The notes beneath the pieces are model-generated. The model saw nothing but the letters and a program-made list of their open reading frames with translations, searched no databases and had not been told where the DNA came from. Below, piece by piece: positions 50,159-59,275 of a stretch of DNA of 64,000 bases; the stretch's first letter is position 1; each line of letters opens with the position of its first letter. The DNA is from Niabella soli DSM 19437. Its GTDB lineage: Bacteria > Bacteroidota > Bacteroidia > Chitinophagales > Chitinophagaceae. The translations under genes and the position numbers were made by a program. The stretch covers positions 2,914,001 to 2,978,000 of the forward strand of contig NZ_CP007035.1 of assembly GCF_000243115.2 (NCBI RefSeq), written 5' to 3'.

Positions 50159-52597
50159 TTAATTACCCCCGCTTTTTACCCGGCTTTGCTCATCGCCCGC
50201 GCCGCCGGTTCTGCGCCGCGCCGGGGCAATATTGTTTTTCCCGAATTTATAGGTGAATGAAATATTGAATTGGCGGGCATCTCTTCTTCTGTCATTCCTC
50301 ACATCGATGTCCACATCCGCATAGCGGGAATAACCACTGAAGTTCTGTGTGCGGAAAAGATCCCGTACCCCTATTTTAATCGTTCCGTTTTTGTTAAGGA
50401 TCTGCTTGGCCAGGTCAATATTCATAGCGCCCATTTGGCGGCCGATCATCAACCCTTCCGAGGCGCTGGTAGTATACCATCCGCTGAGCTCAGTGGTCCA
50501 GGTTTTGGCAAAGGTAAAGCTGCTGCTCAGGTTGCCGGAAAAACCGCTTACATTCAGCTTCACGGGAATATTTTGCGTGCCGCTATTGTATAGCCCGTCG
50601 TAGAGGTTATTAAACACATTGGTGTACACATTCAGATTCCACCATTTTTTTATTTGCTTATTGGCTGAAACGGAAAGCCCCCATTGCCTCCGCCTGGCAA
50701 AGTTTTCCTGTGTTTGGAAGGTGGTTTTCTTATCGGTGTTCTGCTTCAGTATTTGGGTGATAATATTATTGGTTTGAGTGTAATTAACGGTAGTAGTTAA
50801 GAAATGATTGAACGTATGGCTCATTTCAATATTATTGGAAAATTCGGGCTGTAAATAAGGATTCCCCTGGCCATAGGTGAGTGAATCCAAAAAGAAGATA
50901 AACGGGTTCAGGTCTTCATAATCGGGTCGGCGGATCCGGCGGCTATAACTCATGCTCAACTGGTTCTTGTCATTTACATTATACACCACCCCTGCATTGG
51001 GAAACAGATTCGTATAGTTTCTTTTAAAGCTGGAATCATTTTGCATTTGTTTTCCCTCTGCGTTGGTATTCTCCAGCCGTAAACCCGCGGTAAGCTCCCA
51101 TTTTTTTATGGTTGCCGTTAAGATCGTATAGGCTGCATTAATATTTTCTTTATAAATAAAATGATTCGTCCGCTGGTTGTCCATATACCATCCGGTACTG
51201 GTATCGCGCAAATAGTTAACGTTATTATCAGTATTTACAAAGCTGCTTTTCACCCCTGCTTCCAGTTTCATGGTTTTACTGAACGGATGTACATAATCTA
51301 TTTTGCCACTGTATATTTTTATGAGGGAAGGGGTATTGCCGTTTAACAGAACGGTATTACCCCGTTGCGTATGGTCTGGGTTAAACACTCTTGTTGACAG
51401 GGTATTATTGCCCTTGCTTTCATAATATCCCTGGTCAAGATCCATAGAAAGTTCTTTCCCCAACGAATCAAAGCTGTGCTTATAATTCAGATTAGTGGTT
51501 ATATTTTTTGATTTATTGGAGTTAAAAGCCTCTGATGCCAGTATCGTATTGATCGTTTTATCTACGTCTCTCAGGTTCGACGTACTGGTCAGCCAGTTTT
51601 TCCAGGGGTTACTATTTCCGCTTACGACGATGCCCACTACGTCTTTTTTTGAAAAGAAATAATCCATTCCCAGTTTCGCATTGTGCCAGTTGCTTCTATT
51701 ATGCCGTGGGCTCACCTGGTCTGACGAGCCGGTAAGGGCACCGTTTTTATAAAAATTGCGATTAATGCTTAAAGAGCCCATTCCTTCCCAGGCCCCCCCA
51801 TTATAACTGCCAAATACGTTCACCTTATTATAGCGGTAGTTCAGGTTAAAACCTCCATTATATTTCGGATAAAAGCCCTGGCCATAGTTAAGGTTTACAT
51901 TTCCGTTCAGCCCGCGCACGGTTCCTTTTTTGGTTTTTATGTTGATCACCCCTCCGTTGCCTGCCGCATCATATTTTGCAGGTGGGTTCGTCATGATCTC
52001 GATCTGATCCAATCCGCTGGCCTGTATACTTTTTAAAAAGGCCGCAAGATTGGTTCCGCTGAGATAAGTGGGTTTCCCATCGATCAATATCAGCACACCG
52101 CCCTTTCCTTTCAAACTTATATTATCATCATTATCTACAGACACTCCTGGGGATTTTGCCAGGATCTCCAGCACATTTAACCCCGCGTTGGAAGGAGAGG
52201 CTTCTACATTCACTACCGTTTTGCCGGCTTTTACTTCCACGGGCGGCCGTTTTGCGGTAACCACTACCCCGGCAAGCTGCGTGCCGGCATTCTGCAATAT
52301 GATTGGCGGCACTGCCATGGCCTCTCCTGAAAACGTAATAGTATCTGAATATTTTTTTGCATACCCTACCGTCGATGCCAAAAGCAAATAGTGGCCCTGC
52401 GGTACTTTGTTAAACAGAAAACCGCCGTCCTTACCAGTAGCTTTCATTATTATTACAGAAGAGTCTGCTGCTTTTAAAAGCGCTATGGATGCTTTTTCCA
52501 AGGGCTTATGCTCTGTGTCTGTTACTTTGCCGGACAGATGCTGCGCATGTGCTATAACGCTCCATAAACTAAATCCCAGCAGAATTATTTTTCTCAT
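50159..52597 (-). CDS. Outer-membrane beta-barrel family protein, paralogue 3
   Basis: 812 residues. Signal peptide about 1-18 (ending AHAQ). Carboxypeptidase-like domain (LSGKVTDTEHKPLEKASIAL), then plug (GVVVTAKRPPVEVKAGKTVV and LAKSPGVSVDNDDNISLKG without the space), then barrel. The DNA matches paralogue 2 well over the plug and the last third (for instance the DPNP-free C-terminal KFGKNNIAPARRR block). First of the three in transcription order. The ligand is unknown; no SusD-like partner or TonB-linked enzyme gene lies beside the array. Confidence 0.88.
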   Translation of the reverse strand: MRKIILLGFSLWSVIAHAQHLSGKVTDTEHKPLEKASIALLKAADSSVIIMKATGKDGGFLFNKVPQGHYLLLASTVGYAKKYSDTITFSGEAMAVPPIILQNAGTQLAGVVVTAKRPPVEVKAGKTVVNVEASPSNAGLNVLEILAKSPGVSVDNDDNISLKGKGGVLILIDGKPTYLSGTNLAAFLKSIQASGLDQIEIMTNPPAKYDAAGNGGVINIKTKKGTVRGLNGNVNLNYGQGFYPKYNGGFNLNYRYNKVNVFGSYNGGAWEGMGSLSINRNFYKNGALTGSSDQVSPRHNRSNWHNAKLGMDYFFSKKDVVGIVVSGNSNPWKNWLTSTSNLRDVDKTINTILASEAFNSNKSKNITTNLNYKHSFDSLGKELSMDLDQGYYESKGNNTLSTRVFNPDHTQRGNTVLLNGNTPSLIKIYSGKIDYVHPFSKTMKLEAGVKSSFVNTDNNVNYLRDTSTGWYMDNQRTNHFIYKENINAAYTILTATIKKWELTAGLRLENTNAEGKQMQNDSSFKRNYTNLFPNAGVVYNVNDKNQLSMSYSRRIRRPDYEDLNPFIFFLDSLTYGQGNPYLQPEFSNNIEMSHTFNHFLTTTVNYTQTNNIITQILKQNTDKKTTFQTQENFARRRQWGLSVSANKQIKKWWNLNVYTNVFNNLYDGLYNSGTQNIPVKLNVSGFSGNLSSSFTFAKTWTTELSGWYTTSASEGLMIGRQMGAMNIDLAKQILNKNGTIKIGVRDLFRTQNFSGYSRYADVDIDVRNDRRRDARQFNISFTYKFGKNNIAPARRRTGGAGDEQSRVKSGGN

Positions 52598-52616
52598 TAT
52601 GTTATTGTTATGGCAA

Positions 52617-52624
52617 CAAAACTA
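52617..52624 (-). promoter_or_regulatory. -7 box for barrel paralogue 3
   Basis: Minus-strand TAGTTTTG, exact TAnnTTTG, 19 nt before the ATG at 52597. Confidence 0.4.
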
Positions 52625-52832
52625 TTCTTATGCGCCGCCTTTGACCATCGATTTCCGGTAAATGGGGCAAAACATCCCCTAATTGGGATAAAACGCCATT
52701 TAAGTGGTCGGGGCCGTCAGGGTATATTCTAACTGCACTAAATCACAAAGTCGAAAAACCGGTAAAAATGTTACAACTGCGGGATCACTTTTGATAGAAT
52801 TTAACAGGAGGCAAAAATTATTGGGGTAACGC

Positions 52833-52862
52833 TTGAATTGTAAATTCCTTTGTGCATATTTG
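52833..52862 (+). promoter_or_regulatory. Promoter-like pair upstream of gcvH
   Basis: TTG at 52833-52835, 19 bp, then CATATTTG at 52855-52862, close to TTTG-N19-TAnnTTTG with one mismatch in the -7 box. The leader before the ATG would be about 12 nt. Confidence 0.35.
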
Positions 52863-52879
52863 TACCCTAAATTATTGTT

Positions 52880-53257
52880 ATGAGTTATCCTGAAACATTG
52901 CGTTATACTAAAGATCATGAATGGATTAGCCTGGAGGGCGATACAGCCACCATTGGCATTACGGATTTTGCGCAGCGGGAACTGGGCGATATTGTTTATG
53001 TGGAGGTGGAAACGATTGGCAAAACGCTGCAGGCCGGCGACGTTTTTGGTACAGTTGAAGCGGTAAAAACAGTTTCTGATCTTTTTTTACCGGTAGACGG
53101 TGTCATTACTGAGCTCAATGAAGCGCTGGGTAACGCGCCGGAGCTGGTAAATACAGACCCTTATGGAGAAGGCTGGATGATAAAAATGAAAGTTACCGAC
53201 CCCGCAACTGTTGAAACGCTGATGGATGCGGCCGGTTATGAAGCACTAGTGGATTAA
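52880..53257 (+). CDS. gcvH: Glycine cleavage system H protein
   Basis: 125 residues, cytoplasmic. Lipoyl attachment is Lys63 in GTVEAVKTVSDLFLPV. The remaining pattern (YTKDHEWISLEGD, TDFAQRELGDIVYVE, DPYGEGWMIKM) is full length for GcvH. It shuttles the methylamine group between the P, T and L proteins of glycine cleavage. No other gcv gene is next to it. A VanZ-like gene follows 33 bp downstream. Confidence 0.97.
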   Translation: MSYPETLRYTKDHEWISLEGDTATIGITDFAQRELGDIVYVEVETIGKTLQAGDVFGTVEAVKTVSDLFLPVDGVITELNEALGNAPELVNTDPYGEGWMIKMKVTDPATVETLMDAAGYEALVD

Positions 53258-53289
53258 TTTCGTTTATCAACAAAATATTATTTTTCTGA

Positions 53290-53718
53290 ATGAGCCATTT
53301 GCTGCCCTGCAGTAAATGGCTTTTTTTAACCCCAGCCAATATCGTGAAAAAGAAATTCATCTTAATAATCGCTTTAGTTTATTTTATCATCACCGTTATC
53401 CTGCTAACGCTTCCCGGAGCCGACTTTCCTCAGGAAAATTTTCTTACGAAGATCCATTTTGACAAATGGGTCCACATCGGAATGTTCGCCCTGCTCGTTT
53501 TTTTATGGGATGCCTGGCTGAGCGGGGGAAAAGAGGCGGCGCCTTTTAAAAAATTTATTACCGTCGGTATTGTAGCATTGATTTATGGAATTGTAATGGA
53601 GTTCGTACAAAGATACTGGGTTCCCGGGCGCTCTTTTGATGTAACGGATATGATTGCAGACGGAGTAGGTTGTGTGATCGGGCTGGCGGCCAGTAAGTAC
53701 CTGCTTAAAAAAAAATAG
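53290..53718 (+). CDS. VanZ-like family membrane protein
   Basis: 142 residues as an ATG start; a GTG at 53344 is an alternative that would begin right before the first membrane helix and may be the true start. Four short membrane segments hold the VanZ pattern: FDKWVHIGMFALLVFLWDAW, then GIVMEFVQRYWVPGRSFDVTDMIADGVGC. VanZ-like proteins of unknown function are common beside gcvH in Bacteroidota. Membrane location is clear; activity is not. Confidence 0.85.
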   Translation: MSHLLPCSKWLFLTPANIVKKKFILIIALVYFIITVILLTLPGADFPQENFLTKIHFDKWVHIGMFALLVFLWDAWLSGGKEAAPFKKFITVGIVALIYGIVMEFVQRYWVPGRSFDVTDMIADGVGCVIGLAASKYLLKKK

Positions 53719-53739
53719 ACCCCTGTGGAAACAGGGGTC
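53718..53739. terminator. Strong hairpin after the VanZ-like gene
   Basis: GACCCCTGT-GGAA-ACAGGGGTC, a perfect 9-bp stem overlapping the TAG stop by one base. The plus strand has no T-run after it; on the minus strand an A8 run gives U8. The downstream 350 bp hold no supported gene, only a 29-codon frame starting at 53760 (MRKLTIFFKS...), which I leave as unproven. Confidence 0.6.
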
Positions 53740-54108
53740 GCAACCAAAACTAACTGCTTATGAGAAAATTGACTATCTTTTTTAAATCTAAATATTCGTT
53801 ATACTATATAAACGCAAGATCCTTGCCAATATTATTCTTTAATTGTTAAAAGAATTTAAAAGAACCCTTAACTGCATTTTTTTATATAAAGAACTTCGGG
53901 TTATTAAATGCAGAAACTATGCCAAAATCTATTTCAGGAAAATCGTTTTTGCAAATCAGGTGCTTTTACCCGAATCAGAAACATCAAAAAGAGCGAACAT
54001 GGGAGCATAAAAAATGGGGAGGCATCGCTCGCAATAGATGATAAATTTCATTCCTGAAACTCAATCCATCCTTTTATATTTCTTATTCAATATTTCTTAT
54101 TCTTCATT

Positions 54109-54330
54109 TTAAGAACTCTTTCTTTCATTGATCCACCAGCGGATCCCCAAAAAGGCGATCAGGCCCAACGGAAGAAAAGCGAGGTAGAGGATGCCGGTAT
54201 TAAATCCGCGGGCGGGGCCATCGCCCAACTGCTGTGCCGTTTTGGTACAAATGGAACACTGGGCAAAGGATTGTGTTGCCCTAAAAAGACTTATCATCAA
54301 AATACCTGTTAACAGGACTATTCTTTTCAT
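54109..54330 (-). CDS. Small signal-anchored membrane protein with a CxxC motif
   Basis: 73 residues. N-terminal signal or anchor (about 1-23, ending SFAQ), then CSICTKTAQQLGDGPARGFN, giving a CxxC pair right after the signal, and a C-terminal transmembrane helix (about 45-65, ending in WWINERKSS). The CxxC could bind a metal or form a disulfide. The arrangement is conserved-looking, but I cannot name the family. A -7 box sits 4 nt before the start. The 336-bp gap up to the typA terminator holds no gene. Confidence 0.7.
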   Translation of the reverse strand: MKRIVLLTGILMISLFRATQSFAQCSICTKTAQQLGDGPARGFNTGILYLAFLPLGLIAFLGIRWWINERKSS

Positions 54331-54334
54331 GCTG

Positions 54335-54342
54335 CAAAGATA
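54335..54342 (-). promoter_or_regulatory. -7 box for the CxxC protein gene
   Basis: Minus-strand TATCTTTG, exact TAnnTTTG, 4 nt before the ATG at 54330. A TTG on the minus strand lies 22 bp further upstream (54365-54367). Confidence 0.4.
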
Positions 54343-54619
54343 CGCGGTTGTTACCCCTCTTAAACAATAAAGCTTTCGTAATTGTTGCGGTTTGTTATAC
54401 GAAATTCTGTAGCCGGATAGGCGGTGAGGCGGTAAATTGAAGAATTGAAAAAAATACCTTTCTATGCCTCCCGGCTATAGATTCAATTTCGGCCTTCATA
54501 GTTTCCCGCTAATCTCGCAGACTGCCGCAGAACAGGAACTGAACCCATTTGCACCTCATACTTTACGGGTCATTTTTACCGCGTAAGCTACGGGCCTTTA
54601 CGCTTACCGGCCAAAAAAA

Positions 54620-54643
54620 ACGCTTCCGGAGCTCCGGAAGCGT
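54620..54643 (-). terminator. Terminator of typA
   Basis: ACGCTTCCGG-AGCT-CCGGAAGCGT, a perfect 10-bp stem, followed on the minus strand by TTTTTTTTGG. It lies 24 bp after the typA stop codon. Confidence 0.9.
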
Positions 54644-54666
54644 ATAACTATTTATCTATAAATTAT

Positions 54667-56475
54667 TTATACAGATTCTGCCGCCATTTTTTTAGCGATC
54701 TTATTGCGCTCTATTTCATCCAGTACCACTTTACGCATCCGGATAAAGTTAGGCGTTACCTCGATGCACTCATCCTGCTGAATATACTCCATACATTCTT
54801 CCAATGTCATCAGGGTTTTGGGCGCAATACGGGTAGCATCATCACTACCGCTGGCCCGGTGGTTGGTCAGTTTCTTTTCTTCCGTTGCGTTCACCACCAG
54901 GTCGCCGGGTTTGATGTTCTCCGCCAGTACCTGTCCTGCATATACCTCTTCGCCCGGATCCACAAAGAAGGTACCCCGGTCCTGTAATTTATCAATAGAA
55001 TAACCGGTGGTTCTTCCCTGGTTTTTGGAGATCAACACCCCATTGTTCCTGCCAGGAATAACGCCTTTCCAGGGCTGATAGTCAGAAAAACGATGCGCCA
55101 TCACAGCCTCACCGGTTGTAGCGGTCAGCATTTGTGTACGCAACCCGATCAAACCGCGGGAAGGTATTTCAAACTCAAGGTGCTGCATTTCGCCCTTGGT
55201 TTCCATCACCAGCATTTCCCCTTTCCGGCGGGTTACCAGGTCAATTACTTTGCTGGCAAACTCTTCCGGTACATCCACCACCAGGGTTTCAAAAGGTTCG
55301 TATTTTTTCCCATCGATTTGTTTGGTAATTACCTGTGGCTGGCCAACGGTAAGCTCATATCCTTCCCGGCGCATGGTCTCGATCAATACGCCCAGGTGCA
55401 GGATACCACGCCCGTAAACGAGGAAGGCTTCCCCGCCCTCGCTTTCTTCCACGCGAAGCGCCAGGTTCTTTTCGGTTTCCTTCTCCAAACGGTCCCGCAG
55501 GTGACGGCTGGTAACAAACTTACCATCCTTACCATAAAACGGGGAATTATTGATACCGAACAGCATATTCATGGTGGGTTCATCCACGCTGATCCGGGGT
55601 AAAGCTTCAGGGTTTTCTGCATCAGCAATAGTATCACCGATGTTGAAATCTTCAATACCCACCACGGCACAAAGATCACCAGCCTGCACTTCGGTTACTT
55701 TTTTCTTACCCATCCCTTCAAATACATACAGTTCTTTTACACGGGTCTTTTTTACCCCGTCTGCCTGCATCAACGCGATCTGCTGGCCTTCTTTAATAAC
55801 CCCACGTCCAACTTTTCCCACGGCGATACGGCCCAGGAAGGAAGAGTAGTCTAAAGAAGTGATCTGCATTTGCAGCGGCCCTTCAGCCACTTTAGGCGCG
55901 GGTACATATTTTAAAATACCATCCAGCAGGGGATTGATATTATCAATAGGCGTTAAGGAGTCATTGAACCAGCCATTTTTTCCTGAACCATAAAAGGTGG
56001 GGAAATCCAACTGCTCTTCAGTGGCGTCCAGGTTAAAGAACAGGTCAAACACCGCGTCATGCACCTCATCGGGGCGGCAGTTCGGTTTGTCTACCTTATT
56101 AATAACAACGATTGGTTTCAAACCCAGCGCCAGTGCTTTTTGCAGCACAAAACGGGTTTGGGGCATGGGCCCTTCAAAAGCATCCACCAACAGGATCACC
56201 CCGTCGGCCATTTTCAGCACGCGCTCCACCTCGCCGCCAAAGTCGGCGTGACCCGGCGTGTCAATTACATTGATTTTGGTATCCTTGTAAGTAACCGCCG
56301 CATTCTTACTAAAAATAGTAATACCGCGTTCCCTTTCAAGGTCGTTATTATCCATTATCAACTCGCCGGTAGCCTGGTTTTCACGAAAAACCTGGGTAGC
56401 ATGGAGGATCTTATCCACCAAAGTGGTTTTACCATGGTCTACGTGGGCGATAATGGCGATGTTCCTTAAATTCAT
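54667..56475 (-). CDS. typA: Translational GTPase TypA/BipA
   Basis: 602 residues from the ATG at 56475; the frame extends 14 residues further into the leader. The GTPase domain shows AHVDHGKTTL (about 9-18), the switch I block ERERGITI, DTPGHADF and NKVD. After the EF-Tu-like domain 2 and the G/V domains, the TypA-specific C-terminal domain ends with a basic tail. It acts in ribosome assembly and stress adaptation. A -7 box about 126 nt upstream suggests a long leader. Confidence 0.97.
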   Translation of the reverse strand: MNLRNIAIIAHVDHGKTTLVDKILHATQVFRENQATGELIMDNNDLERERGITIFSKNAAVTYKDTKINVIDTPGHADFGGEVERVLKMADGVILLVDAFEGPMPQTRFVLQKALALGLKPIVVINKVDKPNCRPDEVHDAVFDLFFNLDATEEQLDFPTFYGSGKNGWFNDSLTPIDNINPLLDGILKYVPAPKVAEGPLQMQITSLDYSSFLGRIAVGKVGRGVIKEGQQIALMQADGVKKTRVKELYVFEGMGKKKVTEVQAGDLCAVVGIEDFNIGDTIADAENPEALPRISVDEPTMNMLFGINNSPFYGKDGKFVTSRHLRDRLEKETEKNLALRVEESEGGEAFLVYGRGILHLGVLIETMRREGYELTVGQPQVITKQIDGKKYEPFETLVVDVPEEFASKVIDLVTRRKGEMLVMETKGEMQHLEFEIPSRGLIGLRTQMLTATTGEAVMAHRFSDYQPWKGVIPGRNNGVLISKNQGRTTGYSIDKLQDRGTFFVDPGEEVYAGQVLAENIKPGDLVVNATEEKKLTNHRASGSDDATRIAPKTLMTLEECMEYIQQDECIEVTPNFIRMRKVVLDEIERNKIAKKMAAESV

Positions 56476-56600
56476 GTTGTTGAAAAATTTATAAGTTGAA
56501 AAGTTGACAGGAGTCACTGTGCGACGTATTGGCCAGGTATTGAGCCCTTTTCAATTTGTGAACACACCAACCTGTTAACTCTTTTTTTCAAAAGAAGGCG

Positions 56601-56608
56601 CAAAGGTA
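56601..56608 (-). promoter_or_regulatory. -7 box for typA
   Basis: Minus-strand TACCTTTG, exact TAnnTTTG, 125 nt before the ATG at 56475. The 5' leader is the longest seen in the window; no riboswitch fold is recognised in it. Confidence 0.35.
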
Positions 56609-56848
56609 CGATAATTATGCGGGGCAGCCTAAAATTTGCATTGGAGAGGGAAGAAATTTTGGTTAAGTTTAGTTGACAAGATCAGAACTTCCGTTCTCTA
56701 ACCCGAAATTTTCGCTATAATATGGAATAATAAACATCGGCCGGGACCAGAAGCAATGATTGTTCCTCCCACCAATCGATTGATTATTAACCGATAGCGT
56801 TCTTATTTACACCAATCAGTTTAAAGTGAGTTATCATTTTGCGGAAGA

Positions 56849-57142
56849 TTAATTCCCCGACCGGTTTTTTTCCTCCTGGTTACCTACTTTTCTCGAACTC
56901 ACGGAAATATTCTTATTACCAAAATTGTAGCTGACGGATACCCGCACTTGCCTGGTATCATAATACTGAGTAAAGGATTGGGGAATATCCTGGCTAACCG
57001 TTTTTATAGTGGAATAATTCTTTTTGAAAATGTCATCCGCGTTTAGCCCCAGTACCAGGCGCTTATCCAGCAGCAGGTATTTAAAACCAATATTCAGCGA
57101 CCAGCTAGCGGTATTTTTTTGTAGTTGTGGTTTTAATGTCAT
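56849..57142 (-). pseudogene. C-terminal remnant of an outer-membrane beta-barrel protein
   Basis: 97 residues matching only the last part of an OMP_b-brl_3 barrel: FKYLLLDKRLVLGLNADDIFKKN (about 20-42), then VRVSVSYNFGNKNISVSSRK near the end, much like the ends of the barrel paralogues at 44988-52597. An in-frame TGA lies 4 codons before the ATG and no upstream part is found, so this is a truncated copy and not a working protein by itself. It ends in a charged tail as the others do. Confidence 0.75.
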
Positions 57143-57309
57143 TTCCTTAAATTCTCACGAAGGCTCCTTTCTTAACTTCTTGCAGGGAACAGCGTACATT
57201 GTCAATAATATATCCCACAAGAAATTGATTGTGGTTCCAATAATCAACTGTTGCAAACAATACATAATATCGTCAAAATATTTAACTTGCCACTTACAAG
57301 CATTTGTTT

Positions 57310-58359
57310 ATGAACAGTACTATTATTGCGGGGATCGGAAGTTATGTTCCTGATAATGTGGTGACAAACACGGAACTGACCGAGTATATGAATACGAGTG
57401 ATGCCTGGATTCGCGAACGCACGGGGATTGAAGAACGGCGCTATGCAACGCGTTTTGAACAAACCACTGCTACCCTGGGTGCGGAAGCAGCAAAAATTGC
57501 CATTGAGCGCGCCGGTATTACAAAAGAGGATATCGATTTTGTCATTTTCGCAACGTTAAGCCCCGACTATTTTTTCCCGGGTTGCGGGGTGCTGGTGCAG
57601 CGGATACTGGAACTGAAAGATGTGGGCGCTCTGGACATAAGGAACCAATGCAGCGGTTTTATATATGGCCTCAGCGTTGCCGACCAGTTTATCAAAACCG
57701 GGATGTACAAAAACATCCTGCTCATCGGCGCGGAAGTGCACTCCTATGCGATGGATTTTTCTACAAGGGGGCGTAATGTATCTGTTATTTTTGGCGATGG
57801 CGCCGCAGCCGTGGTATTGCAGCCATCGCCGGACGCTGCGCGGGGCCTACTGAGCACCCACCTGCACAGCGACGGCGCCCACGCCGAAGCGCTGAGCATG
57901 CCTAACCCCGGCTTCCACAGCGGCGTGCACAACCCCGCGTGGCGGCCGCCGGTACCTCCCCAAAAATACGGGGGCGTCTTTATAACGCAGCAGCTTGTAG
58001 ATAAAGAGGACTTTTATCCCTACATGGATGGCCCGGCAGTTTTTAAAAAAGCAGTGGTCAAACTTCCCGAGGTAATTATGGAAGCATTGACCGCTAACCA
58101 TTATAAACCGGGAGACCTTAAACTGCTGATACCACACCAGGCCAACCTGCGCATTGCGCAAATGGTGCAGCAAGCACTGCAATTGAACGACGACCAGGTT
58201 TTTAACAATATTCAAAAATATGGCAACACTACTGCTGCTTCCATTCCCCTAGCTTTGTGTGAAGCCTGGGAAGGCGGGAAAGTGCAAAACGGCGATCTTA
58301 TTTGCCTGGCAGCCTTTGGCAGCGGGTTTACCTGGGGCAGCGCTTTATTAAAATGGTAA
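57310..58359 (+). CDS. fabH: 3-oxoacyl-ACP synthase III (FabH)
   Basis: 349 residues from the ATG at 57310. Catalytic Cys114 in DIRNQCSGFIYG, His in LIPHQANLRI (about 255) and Asn in KYGNTTAASIPLAL (about 285). FabH starts fatty acid synthesis by joining acetyl-CoA or a branched acyl-CoA to malonyl-ACP. It leads a three-gene operon with a diacylglycerol-kinase-like enzyme and rnhB (13-bp and 1-bp-overlap junctions). It is not linked to the pigment cluster, which lies 40 kb away. Confidence 0.94.
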   Translation: MNSTIIAGIGSYVPDNVVTNTELTEYMNTSDAWIRERTGIEERRYATRFEQTTATLGAEAAKIAIERAGITKEDIDFVIFATLSPDYFFPGCGVLVQRILELKDVGALDIRNQCSGFIYGLSVADQFIKTGMYKNILLIGAEVHSYAMDFSTRGRNVSVIFGDGAAAVVLQPSPDAARGLLSTHLHSDGAHAEALSMPNPGFHSGVHNPAWRPPVPPQKYGGVFITQQLVDKEDFYPYMDGPAVFKKAVVKLPEVIMEALTANHYKPGDLKLLIPHQANLRIAQMVQQALQLNDDQVFNNIQKYGNTTAASIPLALCEAWEGGKVQNGDLICLAAFGSGFTWGSALLKW

Positions 58360-58372
58360 GAGGACGCTACAA

Positions 58373-59275
58373 ATGAAAAGAAAAATTTGTTATATCATTA
58401 ACCCGGTATCCGGAACAAAATCAAAGGATGCAATAGCCAATACTGCTGCAAAAGAAACACTGAGGGCCGGTATTTTTTTTAAGTTCTTTCCTTCGGTAGC
58501 CAACGGCGATTACTCCTTTCTTTACAGCACGCTTGTTGATGAACGTTACACTGATGTGGTAATCATCGGGGGCGATGGTACGGTAAACCAGGTGATCGAC
58601 AGCCTTAAACACCTGCCGGTAAACTTTGGAATTATTCCATCCGGTTCGGGGAATGGGCTTGCTTTTGGGGCCGGGATTCCTAAAACGCCCAAAAAAGCGC
58701 TGGAGATCATCTTCAAAAATCATTCGGTGCTCATGGATGGTTTCCGGGTAAACGGAAAGTTCGCGTGTATGCTTTGCGGACTTGGGTTTGATGCAAAAGT
58801 GGCGCACGATTTTGCAAACGCTCCTCAACGAGGCCTGATGACCTACGTGAACCAGGTATTTAAAAACTTTTTTGGCGCCAGGCCTTATTCTTTTAAAATA
58901 AAACTTGCAGAAAAGCGTTTTGAGACCGAAGCTTATTTTATCAGTATCGCCAACAGTAACCAGTTTGGCAATCATTTTACCATTGCGCCCATGGCCAGTC
59001 TGAATGATGGATTGCTGGACGTGGTCATTGTAACGGAGCAATCAAAAATTGCCATGCTGTACAATACATTGATACAGGTGGGCGGCGGCAATAAGGTGCG
59101 CTCGATTGAAGAAATTAAGCACAAACGAGGCATCCTTTATTTCCAAACAGAAGCGATACGCATCAGCAACTGGAGTGAAGCGCCGATGCATATTGACGGA
59201 GAACCGGTGAACACTGAAAAAAAATTAAGTGTCGCCATCGAAAAAAGCTGTTTTAATCTTTTGGTAAACCGATAA
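58373..59275 (+). CDS. Diacylglycerol/lipid kinase family protein (YegS-like)
   Basis: 300 residues, cytoplasmic. The nucleotide-binding motif GGDGTVNQV lies at about 66-74 and IIPSGSGNGLAFG at about 83-95. The C-terminal half is the beta-sandwich that closes the kinase fold, with MHIDGEPV near the end. It phosphorylates a lipid, possibly diacylglycerol. Its stop overlaps the rnhB start by one base (TAATG). Confidence 0.9.
   Translation: MKRKICYIINPVSGTKSKDAIANTAAKETLRAGIFFKFFPSVANGDYSFLYSTLVDERYTDVVIIGGDGTVNQVIDSLKHLPVNFGIIPSGSGNGLAFGAGIPKTPKKALEIIFKNHSVLMDGFRVNGKFACMLCGLGFDAKVAHDFANAPQRGLMTYVNQVFKNFFGARPYSFKIKLAEKRFETEAYFISIANSNQFGNHFTIAPMASLNDGLLDVVIVTEQSKIAMLYNTLIQVGGGNKVRSIEEIKHKRGILYFQTEAIRISNWSEAPMHIDGEPVNTEKKLSVAIEKSCFNLLVNR

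Noticed and set aside
44988-52597. Barrel array as a SusC/SusD polysaccharide utilisation locus
   Set aside because: No SusD homologue, glycoside hydrolase or sensor is beside it, and the barrels are of the OMP_b-brl_3 kind.
58421-59041. 206-codon minus-strand frame
   Set aside because: Antisense shadow of the lipid kinase gene.
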